Shown here: positions 17,201-25,326 of the stretch, piece by piece
How the letters are laid out: the number at the start of each line of letters is the position of its first letter
How positions within the stretch are numbered: position 1 is the stretch's first letter
Assembly (NCBI RefSeq): GCF_900465315.1
Contig: NZ_UBIX01000004.1
DNA: 64,000 nucleotides
Origin: Asaia bogorensis_B
GTDB taxonomy: Bacteria; Pseudomonadota; Alphaproteobacteria; Acetobacterales; Acetobacteraceae
Strand: one strand, 5' to 3'
The notes under the pieces: model-generated
What the model saw: only the letters and a program-made list of their open reading frames with translations
Told to the model about the DNA's origin: nothing
Databases searched by the model: none
Translations under genes and position numbers: made by a program

Positions 17201-17370
17201 CACTGGCTACAGGTGTCGGCACCGACGTGCAGCGTGGTCTGGCGACCGTTGTCGTGGGCGGGCTCGGCATTGCAACCCTGCTGACCCTTTTTGTTCTGCC
17301 GGTCTTCTTTTTCGAGCTGGAGCATTACATCGAACGCCGCAAGGCGCGCCGTTCGGGAGGTGTGTCATGA
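14278..17370 (+). CDS. Heavy-metal-efflux type RND transporter (CzcA family)
   Basis: Proton-driven inner-membrane pump of 1030 residues reading from a GTG at 14278. The first helix (RRHIIFICAVFLALAGGYAW) leads to VEAYPDLGAVNVQVTTQ, typical of the HME group. Helix 4 carries the proton-relay signature IDFGVIVDGAIVITEA with both Asp and the Glu found in CzcA-type transporters. Two large periplasmic loops and a second set of helices (LLVMFSIMLLLLFMEFGTF; FGVAVQNGIIMIAAI) complete the duplicated fold. The stop overlaps the following OMF start (ATGA). It might export Co/Zn/Cd, Ni or Cu/Ag ions; the ion cannot be told here. No adjacent metal regulator is visible. Confidence 0.93.
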   Translation: MIATLISWCFARRHIIFICAVFLALAGGYAWRVLPVEAYPDLGAVNVQVTTQVSGLAAEEMEQQVTVPLERALAAVPGVTESRSSSTFGLSLITLIFHDGIDVFTARQLVLELLGTASMPDGVTPQLGPITGPAGEIFRYTLESDSMDLMQLSDVQRWIVIPTLQRVPGIVNVNNFGGLTREYQLVLKPDALLRFGLSTDDVVNAIKNNNANAAGGRITRGEQSYIVRGVGMIHTLDDMKRIVVAQHNGTPVLLSDLGQVQFGHQIREGILGKDNNPDTIEGIVTMLSGANPSLVLDNVHHVVDGLQERLKPLDVRLVPYIDRDNLVKATTHKVGETMVEGIGLVLVILTLFLGSPRSAVVTAVTIPLALSTVFVLMHFFGMAANLFSLGAIDFGVIVDGAIVITEAILRLREESPKATLTSTEVLSVARIAGRSIFSSTLIIIVAYSPLFAFEGSEGKLFRPMAYTVSFALMGALACALCLIPTLSYLALYKPRSIWHNRPLEALHHAYERGLNHMLARPLVTYIGGGAALLSVVILGATVGREFLPDLDEGALWLQVQLPTGISLDEGSRIASEVRSAVREFPETSYAITQLGRNDDGTDPWTFSHIEMPVGLKPYDQWASGETKAQFIARLRERLYQIPGISFGISQPIQDGMNDLVGGAHSPLVLRVYGNDFHELRRIGRQIVNILHEVPGTTDASIFQEPQIPQLMVTPRREQAARYGINVSDISTVVQNAIGDGAITQVYVEDRVYNATLHVGSHDLTDLASIRALPLRSTEGAPVTLAEVADVGLHMGESNIAHEMGERQITIRVDNGVRPLSQYLEDAQKRIASQVHFDPRKYRLQWAGSFEQEQRAQARLGVALLVMFSIMLLLLFMEFGTFRHAVLVLSVVPLATLGGLIALHLRGETLNIATAVGFIALFGVAVQNGIIMIAAINRHHRAGLSIHDSVLAGAAERFRPVLMTATVASAGMLPAALATGVGTDVQRGLATVVVGGLGIATLLTLFVLPVFFFELEHYIERRKARRSGGVS

Positions 17371-18866
17371 AACGCCGTGTGCTTTTGACCTGCGCCGCCA
17401 GTCTGGCGCTCTCGGGCTGCGCCATTGGCCCGAATTTCCATCGTCCTGACATGCTCAGAACGGGTGGTTACCAGAGTACGGCCCTCCCGGCCTCCATTCA
17501 TGGCACGACCGGAACCGGCGCTTCGGGAGCCGCCCAGACCCTGACCGCCGGGGCCGATCTGTCGGGCGCCTGGTGGCAGGCGCTGGGCGTGCCGCAACTC
17601 GATGCCCTGGTCACACGGGCATTGCAGAACAACCCGTCACTCAGATCAGCACAGGCGACGCTCAAGGCAGCCTATGAACAGACCAAGGTCGCGGGCGCAC
17701 CCCTGCTGCCCAGCATCTCGGCCTCGTTCAACCCGACACGCAACAAGACGTCCAAGGCGCTGTCACCTGTGCCGGGCAATAATGATTACCTGTATAACCT
17801 GCACACGCTTCAGCTGAACATTTCCTACCAGCCCGATCTGTGGGGCGGGTTACGCCGTCAGGTGGAATCCCAGGCGGCGCAGGCAGAAATGCAGCGCTTC
17901 CAGCTGATTGCCACCACCAATACGCTGATCAATACGCTAATTGTCTCGCTCATCACGCAGTCGAGCCTCAACGCCCAGATCAACGCCACAAGCGACATCA
18001 TTGCCAACCAGCAGAAGCTTCTTGGTGTGATGGAAAAGCAGTTCAGGCTTGGGGATATTTCGGAAGCCCAGCTCCTGGCCCAGAAAGCCGCGGTGACCCA
18101 GGCGCAGGCGACCCTGCCCCCCTTGCATCTGCAGGCCGAGCAGGCTCACGATCAGATTGCTGCACTGGTCGGCACGACGCCCGACGAGGTGTTGCCCGAG
18201 ATTCCGCTTGAGGCCTATCGCCTGCCCGCGACCCTGCCGGTCAGCCTGCCCAGCGCGCTTCTGACCCAGCGCCCCGACATACGCGCTGCGGAATCGCAGA
18301 TGCACAGCGCCAGTGCGCAGGTGGGCGTCGCCATTGCCAACCGTCTGCCCAATGTGCAGCTTTCCGCGACACCGGGTCAGGCCATCAATGCCATGAGCCA
18401 GTTCTTCACCCCCGGCTATGGCAACTGGTCGATCGGCGCGATGGTGGCCCAGCCGATCTTTCAGGGTTTTGAGCTGATGCATCTGGAGCGTCAGGCGCGC
18501 GCCAATCTTCTGGCGGCCACCGAGCAGTACAAGAACACCGTGCTGACCTCGATGCAGAACGTGGCCGATACACTGCATGCCCTTCAGGATGATTCTGACG
18601 CGCTTACCATCAGCGCTGCCAATGAGGATGCGGCTGTGCGCAGTCTGCGCATTTCGCAAAGCCAGATGTCCTATGGAGATATCAGCCCGGTGCTGCTTCA
18701 GGCGGCGGTGCAGATCGAACTTGAGGCGCGGCTCAACCTGATTCAGGCCAGAGCCACGCGCTTCACCGATAGCGTCGCCCTGTTTCAGGCTCTCGGGGGA
18801 GGGTGGTGGCATCGTAACGATACCGCTATGAAGGTTCCCTCGACAGACTGGCACGCGGCGTTCTGA
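17367..18866 (+). CDS. Outer-membrane efflux lipoprotein, NodT/CusC family
   Basis: TolC-type outer-membrane channel for the RND pump, 499 residues. It begins with a lipoprotein signal peptide (MKRRVLLTCAASLALSGC, Cys about residue 18), then CAIGPNFHRP, the typical NodT start. Two repeats follow with the family motif DLSGAWWQALGVPQLDALV, long alpha-hairpin segments (ATNTLINTLIVSLITQSSLNA) and LLTQRPDIRAAESQM between the repeats. The start is fixed by the ATGA overlap with the RND gene. It is the third and last gene of the pump operon. Confidence 0.93.
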   Translation: MKRRVLLTCAASLALSGCAIGPNFHRPDMLRTGGYQSTALPASIHGTTGTGASGAAQTLTAGADLSGAWWQALGVPQLDALVTRALQNNPSLRSAQATLKAAYEQTKVAGAPLLPSISASFNPTRNKTSKALSPVPGNNDYLYNLHTLQLNISYQPDLWGGLRRQVESQAAQAEMQRFQLIATTNTLINTLIVSLITQSSLNAQINATSDIIANQQKLLGVMEKQFRLGDISEAQLLAQKAAVTQAQATLPPLHLQAEQAHDQIAALVGTTPDEVLPEIPLEAYRLPATLPVSLPSALLTQRPDIRAAESQMHSASAQVGVAIANRLPNVQLSATPGQAINAMSQFFTPGYGNWSIGAMVAQPIFQGFELMHLERQARANLLAATEQYKNTVLTSMQNVADTLHALQDDSDALTISAANEDAAVRSLRISQSQMSYGDISPVLLQAAVQIELEARLNLIQARATRFTDSVALFQALGGGWWHRNDTAMKVPSTDWHAAF

Positions 18867-18916
18867 CCCGGTTCGGATCTCCGTGCTTCCGGCGCGCCCC
18901 AGGAGATCCGACGCTT

Positions 18917-20701
18917 ATGAGATTCCCCCGCTCCTCACGCCTCGCCCTGATGGGGCTTGGCTGCCTTCTTGCCTCGACAACGGCTCTGGCAGCCCCTGCT
19001 GCACCGTCGGACAACAAGGCGGCTGCGTTCGATCGACTTCTGGATGAGGAGTGGCAGTACCAGCTCAAAAACGCGCCTGAACTGGCGACGTCGATTGGCG
19101 ATTACCGTTACAATGACCGCTGGAGCGATCTATCCCTCGCCCATATCAAGGGGTCCGTGCCTGTTCTGACGGGCTTTCTGAAGAAGTTCGAGGCTATCGC
19201 GCCAGCGTCACTCGATGACCAGCGACAGATCAGCCGTGCAATGATCATCCAGCAAATCCAGGACACGCTCGAAGGGATCCGTCTCAAGACCTATGAGATG
19301 CCGATCGACCAGATGAATGGTGCCCAGCTGCAATATCCGGGTTTCGTTTCGAGCATCCCCTTCGACACCACGAAGCAGTATGAGGATTATCTTGCTCGCC
19401 TGCGCGCCATCCCCAAGGCGATCGATCAGGTGATTGCCCTGGCGCGTCTTGGCGAGAAAGACGGATTGATGCCACCGCGCTTCCTCCTTGAGAAGGCCGA
19501 GCAGCAGGTGGAGCAGATTGCAGCGCCCGCTGGCGAAAAGAGCCCGTTTGGCGAACCCGTTACGAAATTCCCGGCCGCTGTGCCTGCTGCCGATCAGGCG
19601 CGACTCCGCAAGGCTATTCTGACGGCTATCGATCATGATGTGCGCCCGGCCTATCAGCGCCTCGCGGCCTTCATGAAGCAGGGCTACACGGCGCATGGCC
19701 GGGCTCAGGATGGTGTATGGGCTCTCCCCGGTGGCGATGCGCTTTATCGCTACGATATCCGCACCCTGACCACCACCACCATGTCCCCCAAGGAAATCCA
19801 TCAGCTCGGGCTCGATCAGGTTGCCAGGATCGAGGGCGAAATGGGCGAGATCGCTCATAAGCTCGGCTTTGCCGACCTTGCAGCCCTGCGCGCTTCGGTA
19901 GCCAAGGATCCCAAGCTCTACGCAACCTCGCGCGAGCAGATCATCGATCTGTACCGCAAGTATATCGCGCAGATGGAGCCCGCCCTTACCCGCGATTTCG
20001 ACAAGATCCCGACCACGAAGCTGGAAGTACGCCCTGTCGAGCGCTATCGCGAGGCTGAGGCTGCCGGTGCCGAATACCATCAGGGCACGCCCGATGGTTC
20101 ACGCCCCGGCATCGTGTTCGTCAACACCGGCGATTTCGCCAAGCGCGATATCTACACGATCGAGGATACCGCCTATCATGAGGGTGTTCCGGGTCATCAC
20201 TTCCAGATCTCCACCGCTCAATCCCTGCCTCTGCCACCCTTCCGCCAGCAGGGTTTCTATAATGCCTATATTGAAGGCTGGGCGCTGTACGCCGAGGGTC
20301 TTGGCAAGGAGCTGGGCTTTTACAAGGATCTCTACAGCGATTATGGCCGCCTGAATGGCGAGCTGCTGCGTGCCGATCGTCTGGTGCTCGATACCGGTGT
20401 GCATGACCTGCACTGGACCCGCGCCCAGATGCTGGAATTCTTCCATGCCCATCCGCCCACCAGCGAGCCGGACATGCAGGCCGAGACCGACCGTTATATT
20501 GCCTGGCCCGGTCAGGCGCTGGGTTACATGCTGGGCCAGCAGACCATTCTCCGCCTGCGCGAAAAGGCAAAGACGGAACTGGGACCGAAATTCGACATTC
20601 GCAAGTTCCACGATATCGTTCTCTCCGGTGGCGCCCTGCCACTTAACCTCCTTGCCGACCGGGTGGATGCCTGGATCAAGACAGTAAAGAGCGAAAAGTA
20701 A
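18917..20701 (+). CDS. DUF885 family secreted metallopeptidase-like protein
   Basis: Exported protein of 594 residues with a signal peptide (LALMGLGCLLASTTALA, cleavage after about residue 26). The mature part has the DUF885 layout: an N-terminal helical domain (NAPELATSIGDYRYNDRWSD) and a C-terminal half with the zinc site TAYHEGVPGHHFQ, followed about 30 residues later by YIEGWALYAEGLGKELG, whose Glu is the likely third ligand. The end contains AWPGQALGYMLGQQTI. Some relatives are peptidases; substrate unknown here. AGGAG precedes the ATG by 11 nt. It follows the RND operon by 50 bp and may be co-transcribed. Confidence 0.88.
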   Translation: MRFPRSSRLALMGLGCLLASTTALAAPAAPSDNKAAAFDRLLDEEWQYQLKNAPELATSIGDYRYNDRWSDLSLAHIKGSVPVLTGFLKKFEAIAPASLDDQRQISRAMIIQQIQDTLEGIRLKTYEMPIDQMNGAQLQYPGFVSSIPFDTTKQYEDYLARLRAIPKAIDQVIALARLGEKDGLMPPRFLLEKAEQQVEQIAAPAGEKSPFGEPVTKFPAAVPAADQARLRKAILTAIDHDVRPAYQRLAAFMKQGYTAHGRAQDGVWALPGGDALYRYDIRTLTTTTMSPKEIHQLGLDQVARIEGEMGEIAHKLGFADLAALRASVAKDPKLYATSREQIIDLYRKYIAQMEPALTRDFDKIPTTKLEVRPVERYREAEAAGAEYHQGTPDGSRPGIVFVNTGDFAKRDIYTIEDTAYHEGVPGHHFQISTAQSLPLPPFRQQGFYNAYIEGWALYAEGLGKELGFYKDLYSDYGRLNGELLRADRLVLDTGVHDLHWTRAQMLEFFHAHPPTSEPDMQAETDRYIAWPGQALGYMLGQQTILRLREKAKTELGPKFDIRKFHDIVLSGGALPLNLLADRVDAWIKTVKSEK

Positions 20702-20769
20702 GACCCGGGAGGCGCGGGCACTCGCCTCGATAGTGGATGGTCGTTCTCGTGAAAGCGACGCTTCATGAG

Positions 20770-20808
20770 CAGGGATGAGGGCAGGACAAAGCCTCGCGCT
20801 CATCCCTG
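20770..20808. terminator. Possible terminator hairpin after the DUF885 gene
   Basis: CAGGGATGAG (20770-20779) pairs perfectly with CTCATCCCTG (20799-20808), 19-nt loop, 68 bp after the stop. No U-tract follows. A second small hairpin, CGTTTCC/GGAAACG (about 20863-20884), lies just before the MATE ribosome site. Confidence 0.4.
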
Positions 20809-20902
20809 AGCGCTCTGATCCGTAGGGCGGCTCTCAAAAAAAGGATCTTTCGGGATTTCTGTCGTTTCCAGAAGGGCGGGAAACGGGCAGGATCGGGAGG
20901 AT

Positions 20903-22300
20903 ATGTCTCTGACTGCTCCTTCCCCCGCCAAGATATCCCCTGATGCATCAACGGTTCAGGATTCGGAACCTGCGGTTGATCTGAAGGCCACCCGACCCGC
21001 GCGTTTCGTTCATGGCAGCATCATGCGCCATGTCATCGTGATGGCGGGCACAGGGGCTATCGGACTGATGGCCGTCTTTGCGGTCGATCTGCTCAATTTC
21101 TGGTATATCTCGCATCTGCATGACCCGGCCCTGACTGCGGCAATCGGGTTTGCCGCTGCGCTGGGCTATGTTCAGGTAGCGGTGTCGATTGGCATGACCA
21201 TCGGGCTTGGGGCAGTCATTGGCCGGCTCATCGGTGCGCGCCGGATCATCAGGGCGCGGCGGTTTGCCTCGGCGTTCATGGTCGTTATGATCGCAGTGAC
21301 GGCTGTGCTGGGCTGTCTGACAGCGGTTTTCGCCGCGGCGTTTCTGGCCCTGCTGGGTGCACGCGGGGAGGCTCTGGCGCAGGCAACCGGATTCCTGCAT
21401 CTGGTTTCACCATTCCTGCCCCTGGTCTGCTACGGCATGGCGCAATCGGCGTTGCTGCGCTGCGTGGGAGATGCCCGTCGCTCCATGCAGGTGACCCTGG
21501 TAGGCGCGTTTGTCTCGGCCATTCTCGACCCCATTCTGATTTTCGGGTTCCATATGGGGCTGACCGGGGCGGCGATCAGCACAATTCTCTCCCGCAGCGC
21601 CGTGGTGCTGTTTGGCTTCGTGAGCCTGCGCGAGCACCGTATGCTCGAATGGCCACGCATATGGGCCATTGCCCCTGCAACGCGTCAGATCGGGGCTGTG
21701 GCTTTGCCTGCCATCGCCACAAATCTGGCAACCCCTGTTGGCGGATTGTTCACCACCCATTTCATGTCCGGGTTCGGGTTGGAGGCAATATCCGGGCAGG
21801 CGACGATTGATCGCATCGTGCCGGTCGCCTTTGCTTTCGTTTTTGCCCTGACCGGCTCGGTCGGGCCGATCATGTCGCAGAATCTTGGGGCAGGGAAAAA
21901 AGACCGGGTGCGTGAGACGCTCTATGCGTCGCTCAAGCTGACTGGGCTCTGTGTTCTGCTCACCTGGGCCATTCTCGCGGCATTCCACACACCCATTTTA
22001 CACCTGTTTGCCGCCAAGGGGGTGGCGATCCGGATCGTCACGCTGTTCTGCTGCTGGCTGGTGGCGAGTTACTTCTTTGTGGGGCTGCTGTTCGTGTCGA
22101 ACACGGCCTTCAATAATCTGGGCCATCCGCTCTATTCGACCGCGTTCAACTGGGGCCGGGCGACGCTGGGAACGATCCCGTTTGTCTGGATCGGATCACA
22201 TTATGGTCCGATAGGCATTCTGGTCGGGCAGTCGCTGGGTGTGGTTCTGTTTGGCAGCTTTGCAGCGCTGACGGCTTTCAGGGTGATCAGGCGGATCTGA
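20903..22300 (+). CDS. MATE family efflux transporter
   Basis: Cation-coupled multidrug exporter of the inner membrane, 465 residues, about 12 hydrophobic helices in two matching halves. A polar N-terminal tail of about 45 residues precedes helix 1 (GAIGLMAVFAVDLLNFWYISHL). The second half opens with AIATNLATPVGGLFTTHFMSGFG and contains the family-typical TGSVGPIMSQNLGAGKKDRVRE; the first half has SIGMTIGLGAVIGRLIGARR at the equivalent place. GGGAGG lies 6 nt before the ATG. It is transcribed alone; no local regulator. Substrate is unknown. Confidence 0.9.
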   Translation: MSLTAPSPAKISPDASTVQDSEPAVDLKATRPARFVHGSIMRHVIVMAGTGAIGLMAVFAVDLLNFWYISHLHDPALTAAIGFAAALGYVQVAVSIGMTIGLGAVIGRLIGARRIIRARRFASAFMVVMIAVTAVLGCLTAVFAAAFLALLGARGEALAQATGFLHLVSPFLPLVCYGMAQSALLRCVGDARRSMQVTLVGAFVSAILDPILIFGFHMGLTGAAISTILSRSAVVLFGFVSLREHRMLEWPRIWAIAPATRQIGAVALPAIATNLATPVGGLFTTHFMSGFGLEAISGQATIDRIVPVAFAFVFALTGSVGPIMSQNLGAGKKDRVRETLYASLKLTGLCVLLTWAILAAFHTPILHLFAAKGVAIRIVTLFCCWLVASYFFVGLLFVSNTAFNNLGHPLYSTAFNWGRATLGTIPFVWIGSHYGPIGILVGQSLGVVLFGSFAALTAFRVIRRI

Positions 22301-22791
22301 ATATCCTGTGGTAATCACGCGCTGTTGACTGCATCTGGCGATGTCTGGTGGCAATGATGCCTTATCTCAGACCCTATATGGGTAAAAGATGCCGGATCAT
22401 CACCATAAAGAAAAACATAATAAATTATTGTTATTTTATTACAAACACTGAGTACTATATAGTAAATAAATATTAGAAAACTCAATATATGCAGGATAAT
22501 TTATACATATACAACAATCCAAATATTTTTTCGTGTTTTACATTTTGATTGTTTCAATGACCGTCAAATCGACGCCGAAAATGTAAATCAAGGACTGGAT
22601 ATCGGTGTGGATTGTTGGCGTCAATTATAAGATATGTTTGTTATAAATACGCAATATGACGCTACTCTAGCGTATTTTGTTATATATATCGTCTTTCCAC
22701 ATCACCCTTTCGGATTGTATTCAGTGACCCTCGGCGCGGGTCAGGTTGACCCAGATGCTGCCTGTATTGAATGCTGTGACTGAGAGTAGCA
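22301..22791. promoter_or_regulatory. AT-rich gene-free island upstream of the rhamnose operon
   Basis: This 491-bp stretch is far richer in A and T than its surroundings, most of all from about 22400 to 22700, with runs such as AATAAATTATTG and TATATATATCG. It contains no ORF with protein character. It most likely holds the promoter and binding sites for the rfb operon; AT-rich leaders of this kind are typical targets of nucleoid-associated silencers such as H-NS-like or MucR-like proteins, which is inference here. Confidence 0.55.
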
Positions 22792-23847
22792 ATGCGTATA
22801 TTATTGACAGGTGGGTGTGGTTTCATCGGATCTGCCGTGGTCAGGCATCTGATCCGTCAGACCTCACACGACGTTCTCAACGTGGATTGCATGACCTATG
22901 CAGCCTCGGAAGAGACTGTGGGCGAGGTGGCGGCTGACCCGCGCTATCGCCATGCGGCTGTCAACATCGTCAATGGTGTCGAACTCCAGAAGCTGTTCGA
23001 TGAGTACCGTCCCGATGCCGTCATGCATCTGGCGGCCGAGAGCCATGTCGATCGCTCTATCGACGGGCCCGGCGTATTCGTCGAGACCAACGTCACGGGT
23101 ACCTATGCGCTTCTTGAGGCCGCCCGTCGCTACTGGCAGACCCTTGATGCCGAAGCACAGAAAGCGTTTCGCTTTCATCATATCTCGACCGATGAGGTCT
23201 TCGGGCATCTTGAGCTCGATGATCCGCCGTTCACCGAGACGACCCCCTACGATCCGCGGAGCCCTTATTCAGCGTCGAAGGCCGCTTCGGACCATCTCGT
23301 GCGCGCCTGGTACCATACCTATGGTCTGCCGACTTTCGTCACGAACACCACGAATAACTATGGTGTCTGGCATTTCCCCGAGAAGCTCATCCCGCTGGTG
23401 ACGATCAACGCGCTCGAAGGCAAGGAACTGCCGGTTTATGGCAAGGGCGAGAACATTCGCGACTGGCTGTTTGTCGAGGATCACGCCGAGGCGCTGGTCA
23501 AGGCCGTCGAACAGGGTCAGCCGGGTGAGACCTATGCCATTGGTGCCCGTCAGCCGCGCACCAACCTTGATGTCGTCAAGACCATCTGTGCCGTACTGGA
23601 CGAGCTGTCGCCCGACCCGGCAGGCCCGCGCGAGCGTCTGATTCGTTTTGTGACGGATCGACCCGGCCATGATTTCCGTTACGAGATCGACCCCAGCCAT
23701 GCCGAAAAGGCTCTGGACTGGAAGGCGAAGCACGATTTCGAAACCGGCATTCGCCGCACGGTCCAATGGTACCTCGATAACCGCAACTGGTGGGAAGGCA
23801 TCCGTGCCCGCCGCTACACCGGACAGAGACTGGGAACAAAAGCATGA
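22792..23847 (+). CDS. rfbB: dTDP-glucose 4,6-dehydratase
   Basis: Second enzyme of dTDP-L-rhamnose synthesis; an extended SDR using bound NAD. The 351-residue protein starts MRILLTGGCGFIGSAVVRHL (GxxGxxG). Further on come HLAAESHVDRSIDGP, the active-site segment STDEVFGHL (Thr, Asp, Glu) and YSASKAASDHLV (YxxxK). The substrate-binding stretch reads TNTTNNYGVWHFPEKLIPL, where most homologues have NNYGPYHFPEKL; the Val-Trp replacement is unusual but conserves the fold. It opens an operon of five genes and its stop overlaps rfbA as ATGA. Confidence 0.96.
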   Translation: MRILLTGGCGFIGSAVVRHLIRQTSHDVLNVDCMTYAASEETVGEVAADPRYRHAAVNIVNGVELQKLFDEYRPDAVMHLAAESHVDRSIDGPGVFVETNVTGTYALLEAARRYWQTLDAEAQKAFRFHHISTDEVFGHLELDDPPFTETTPYDPRSPYSASKAASDHLVRAWYHTYGLPTFVTNTTNNYGVWHFPEKLIPLVTINALEGKELPVYGKGENIRDWLFVEDHAEALVKAVEQGQPGETYAIGARQPRTNLDVVKTICAVLDELSPDPAGPRERLIRFVTDRPGHDFRYEIDPSHAEKALDWKAKHDFETGIRRTVQWYLDNRNWWEGIRARRYTGQRLGTKA

Positions 23848-24755
23848 ACGCCATCGCTGCATCCAAGCCGATGAAGGGCATTCTTCTGGCCGGTGGGTCG
23901 GGCACACGCCTGCACCCGATGACGCTGGCGACCTCGAAGCAGCTCCTGCCGGTTTATGACAAGCCGATGATCTATTATCCGCTGACCACGCTCATGCTGG
24001 CTGGCATTCAGGATATCATGATCATCTCCACACCCCATGACCTGCCGCAGTTCAAGCGCCTGCTTGGCGACGGGTCGCAGTTTGGTGTGCGTTTCGAGTA
24101 TCGCGAACAGCCCTCTCCGGACGGCCTGGCACAGGCCTTCCTGATTGCAGAAGACTGGATCGACGGCTCGCCCTGTGCTTTGGCGCTGGGTGACAACCTG
24201 ATCTTTGCCGATCATCTGGGTGTGCTGCTGCGTGCGGCGGCGTCTCGCCCCGAAGGGGCAACGGTTTTCGCTTATCAGGTGCGCGACCCCGAGCGTTATG
24301 GCGTGGTCAGCTTCGATGATAGCGGCCGTGCCCTCGGCATCGTTGAAAAGCCTACGGAGCCTGAATCGAACTGGGCTGTGACCGGTCTCTATTTCTACGA
24401 CCATCGCGTTGTGGAATTCGCCAAGAGGGTCAAGCCGAGCCCGCGCGGTGAGCTCGAGATTACCGATCTGAACCAGATGTATCTGGAACAAGGCACATTG
24501 CAGGTCGATCGTCTGGGCCGCGGCTGTGCTTGGCTTGATGCCGGAATGCCGGATAGCCTGATGCAGGCTGGTCTGTTCGTTCAGACGATCCAGTCCCGTC
24601 AGGGCATGCTGGTTGGCTCACCGACCGAAGTCGCCTATCGCATGGGCTTCATCGATCGCGAGCAGCTCCTGATGCAGGGCAACGCGAAGAAAAAAACAGA
24701 GCTGGGCCGCATGCTGCTCGAGCTGGCAAACCAGTCTCATTCTGGCCGAAACTAG
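23844..24755 (+). CDS. rfbA: Glucose-1-phosphate thymidylyltransferase
   Basis: First enzyme of the dTDP-L-rhamnose route, joining dTTP and glucose-1-phosphate. Read from the ATG at 23844 it has 303 residues and the nucleotidyltransferase signature GILLAGGSGTRLHPMT, then SKQLLPVYDKPMIYYPL, the metal-binding ALGDNLIF (Asp) and VEKPTEPESNWAVTGLYFYD. WLDAGMPDSLMQAG near residue 225 is also typical. The start overlaps the rfbB stop as ATGA; an in-frame start 54 bp upstream lies inside rfbB and is unlikely. Pathway output is controlled by dTDP-rhamnose feedback in characterised homologues. Confidence 0.96.
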   Translation: MNAIAASKPMKGILLAGGSGTRLHPMTLATSKQLLPVYDKPMIYYPLTTLMLAGIQDIMIISTPHDLPQFKRLLGDGSQFGVRFEYREQPSPDGLAQAFLIAEDWIDGSPCALALGDNLIFADHLGVLLRAAASRPEGATVFAYQVRDPERYGVVSFDDSGRALGIVEKPTEPESNWAVTGLYFYDHRVVEFAKRVKPSPRGELEITDLNQMYLEQGTLQVDRLGRGCAWLDAGMPDSLMQAGLFVQTIQSRQGMLVGSPTEVAYRMGFIDREQLLMQGNAKKKTELGRMLLELANQSHSGRN

Positions 24756-24765
24756 GAGCAGGTTC

Positions 24766-25326
24766 ATGAAAGTCGAACGTCTCGCCATTCCTGACGTCAT
24801 CCTTGTCACGCCGCAGCGCTTCAGCGACTCACGCGGGTTCTTCTCGGAAACCTACAACCATCAGAAGATGGTCGAGGCCGGGATCGATCTGACCTTTGTG
24901 CAGGACAATCAGAGCCTTTCCGTTCAGAAGGGCGTCGTGCGTGGCCTGCATTGCCAGGTTGCGCCTTATGTCCAGGGCAAGCTCGTGCGTTGCACCAAGG
25001 GCGCGATCTGGGATGTGGCGATCGATGCCCGCACCGGCTCGCCCACCTACGGCAAATGGGTTGCAGCGGAACTGTCAGAGGAAAACTGGTCGCAGCTCTG
25101 GGTGCCGCCGGGCTTTCTGCATGGGTTCGTTACCCTGCAGGAAAACACCGAGGTTCAGTACAAATGCACGTCGCTTTACGACAAGGCATCGGAACGCGCG
25201 GTCATTTGGAATTGCCCGCATCTGGCCATTGACTGGCCAATCAGCGCAGATGAGGTTGTTCTGTCCGATAAGGATCAGGTTGCGCCCCATTTCACTGAAG
25301 CCAAGGGATGGTTCCAGTATTCATGA
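24766..25326 (+). CDS. rfbC: dTDP-4-dehydrorhamnose 3,5-epimerase
   Basis: Cupin-fold epimerase, 186 residues, third step of dTDP-L-rhamnose synthesis. Recognisable segments are DSRGFFSETYN near residues 22-32, FVQDNQSLSVQKGVVRGLHCQ (the catalytic His is in RGLH; most homologues have RGLHYQ or RGLHFQ, so Cys is a mild variant), GAIWDVAIDARTGSPTYGKW and PPGFLHGFVTL. AGGAGCAGG precedes the ATG by about 5 nt. It follows rfbA after 10 bp, and its stop overlaps rfbD as ATGA. Confidence 0.95.
   Translation: MKVERLAIPDVILVTPQRFSDSRGFFSETYNHQKMVEAGIDLTFVQDNQSLSVQKGVVRGLHCQVAPYVQGKLVRCTKGAIWDVAIDARTGSPTYGKWVAAELSEENWSQLWVPPGFLHGFVTLQENTEVQYKCTSLYDKASERAVIWNCPHLAIDWPISADEVVLSDKDQVAPHFTEAKGWFQYS

Noticed and set aside
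22301..22791. Insertion sequence or phage remnant
   Set aside because: No transposase fragment or flanking repeats; the stretch is simply AT-rich.
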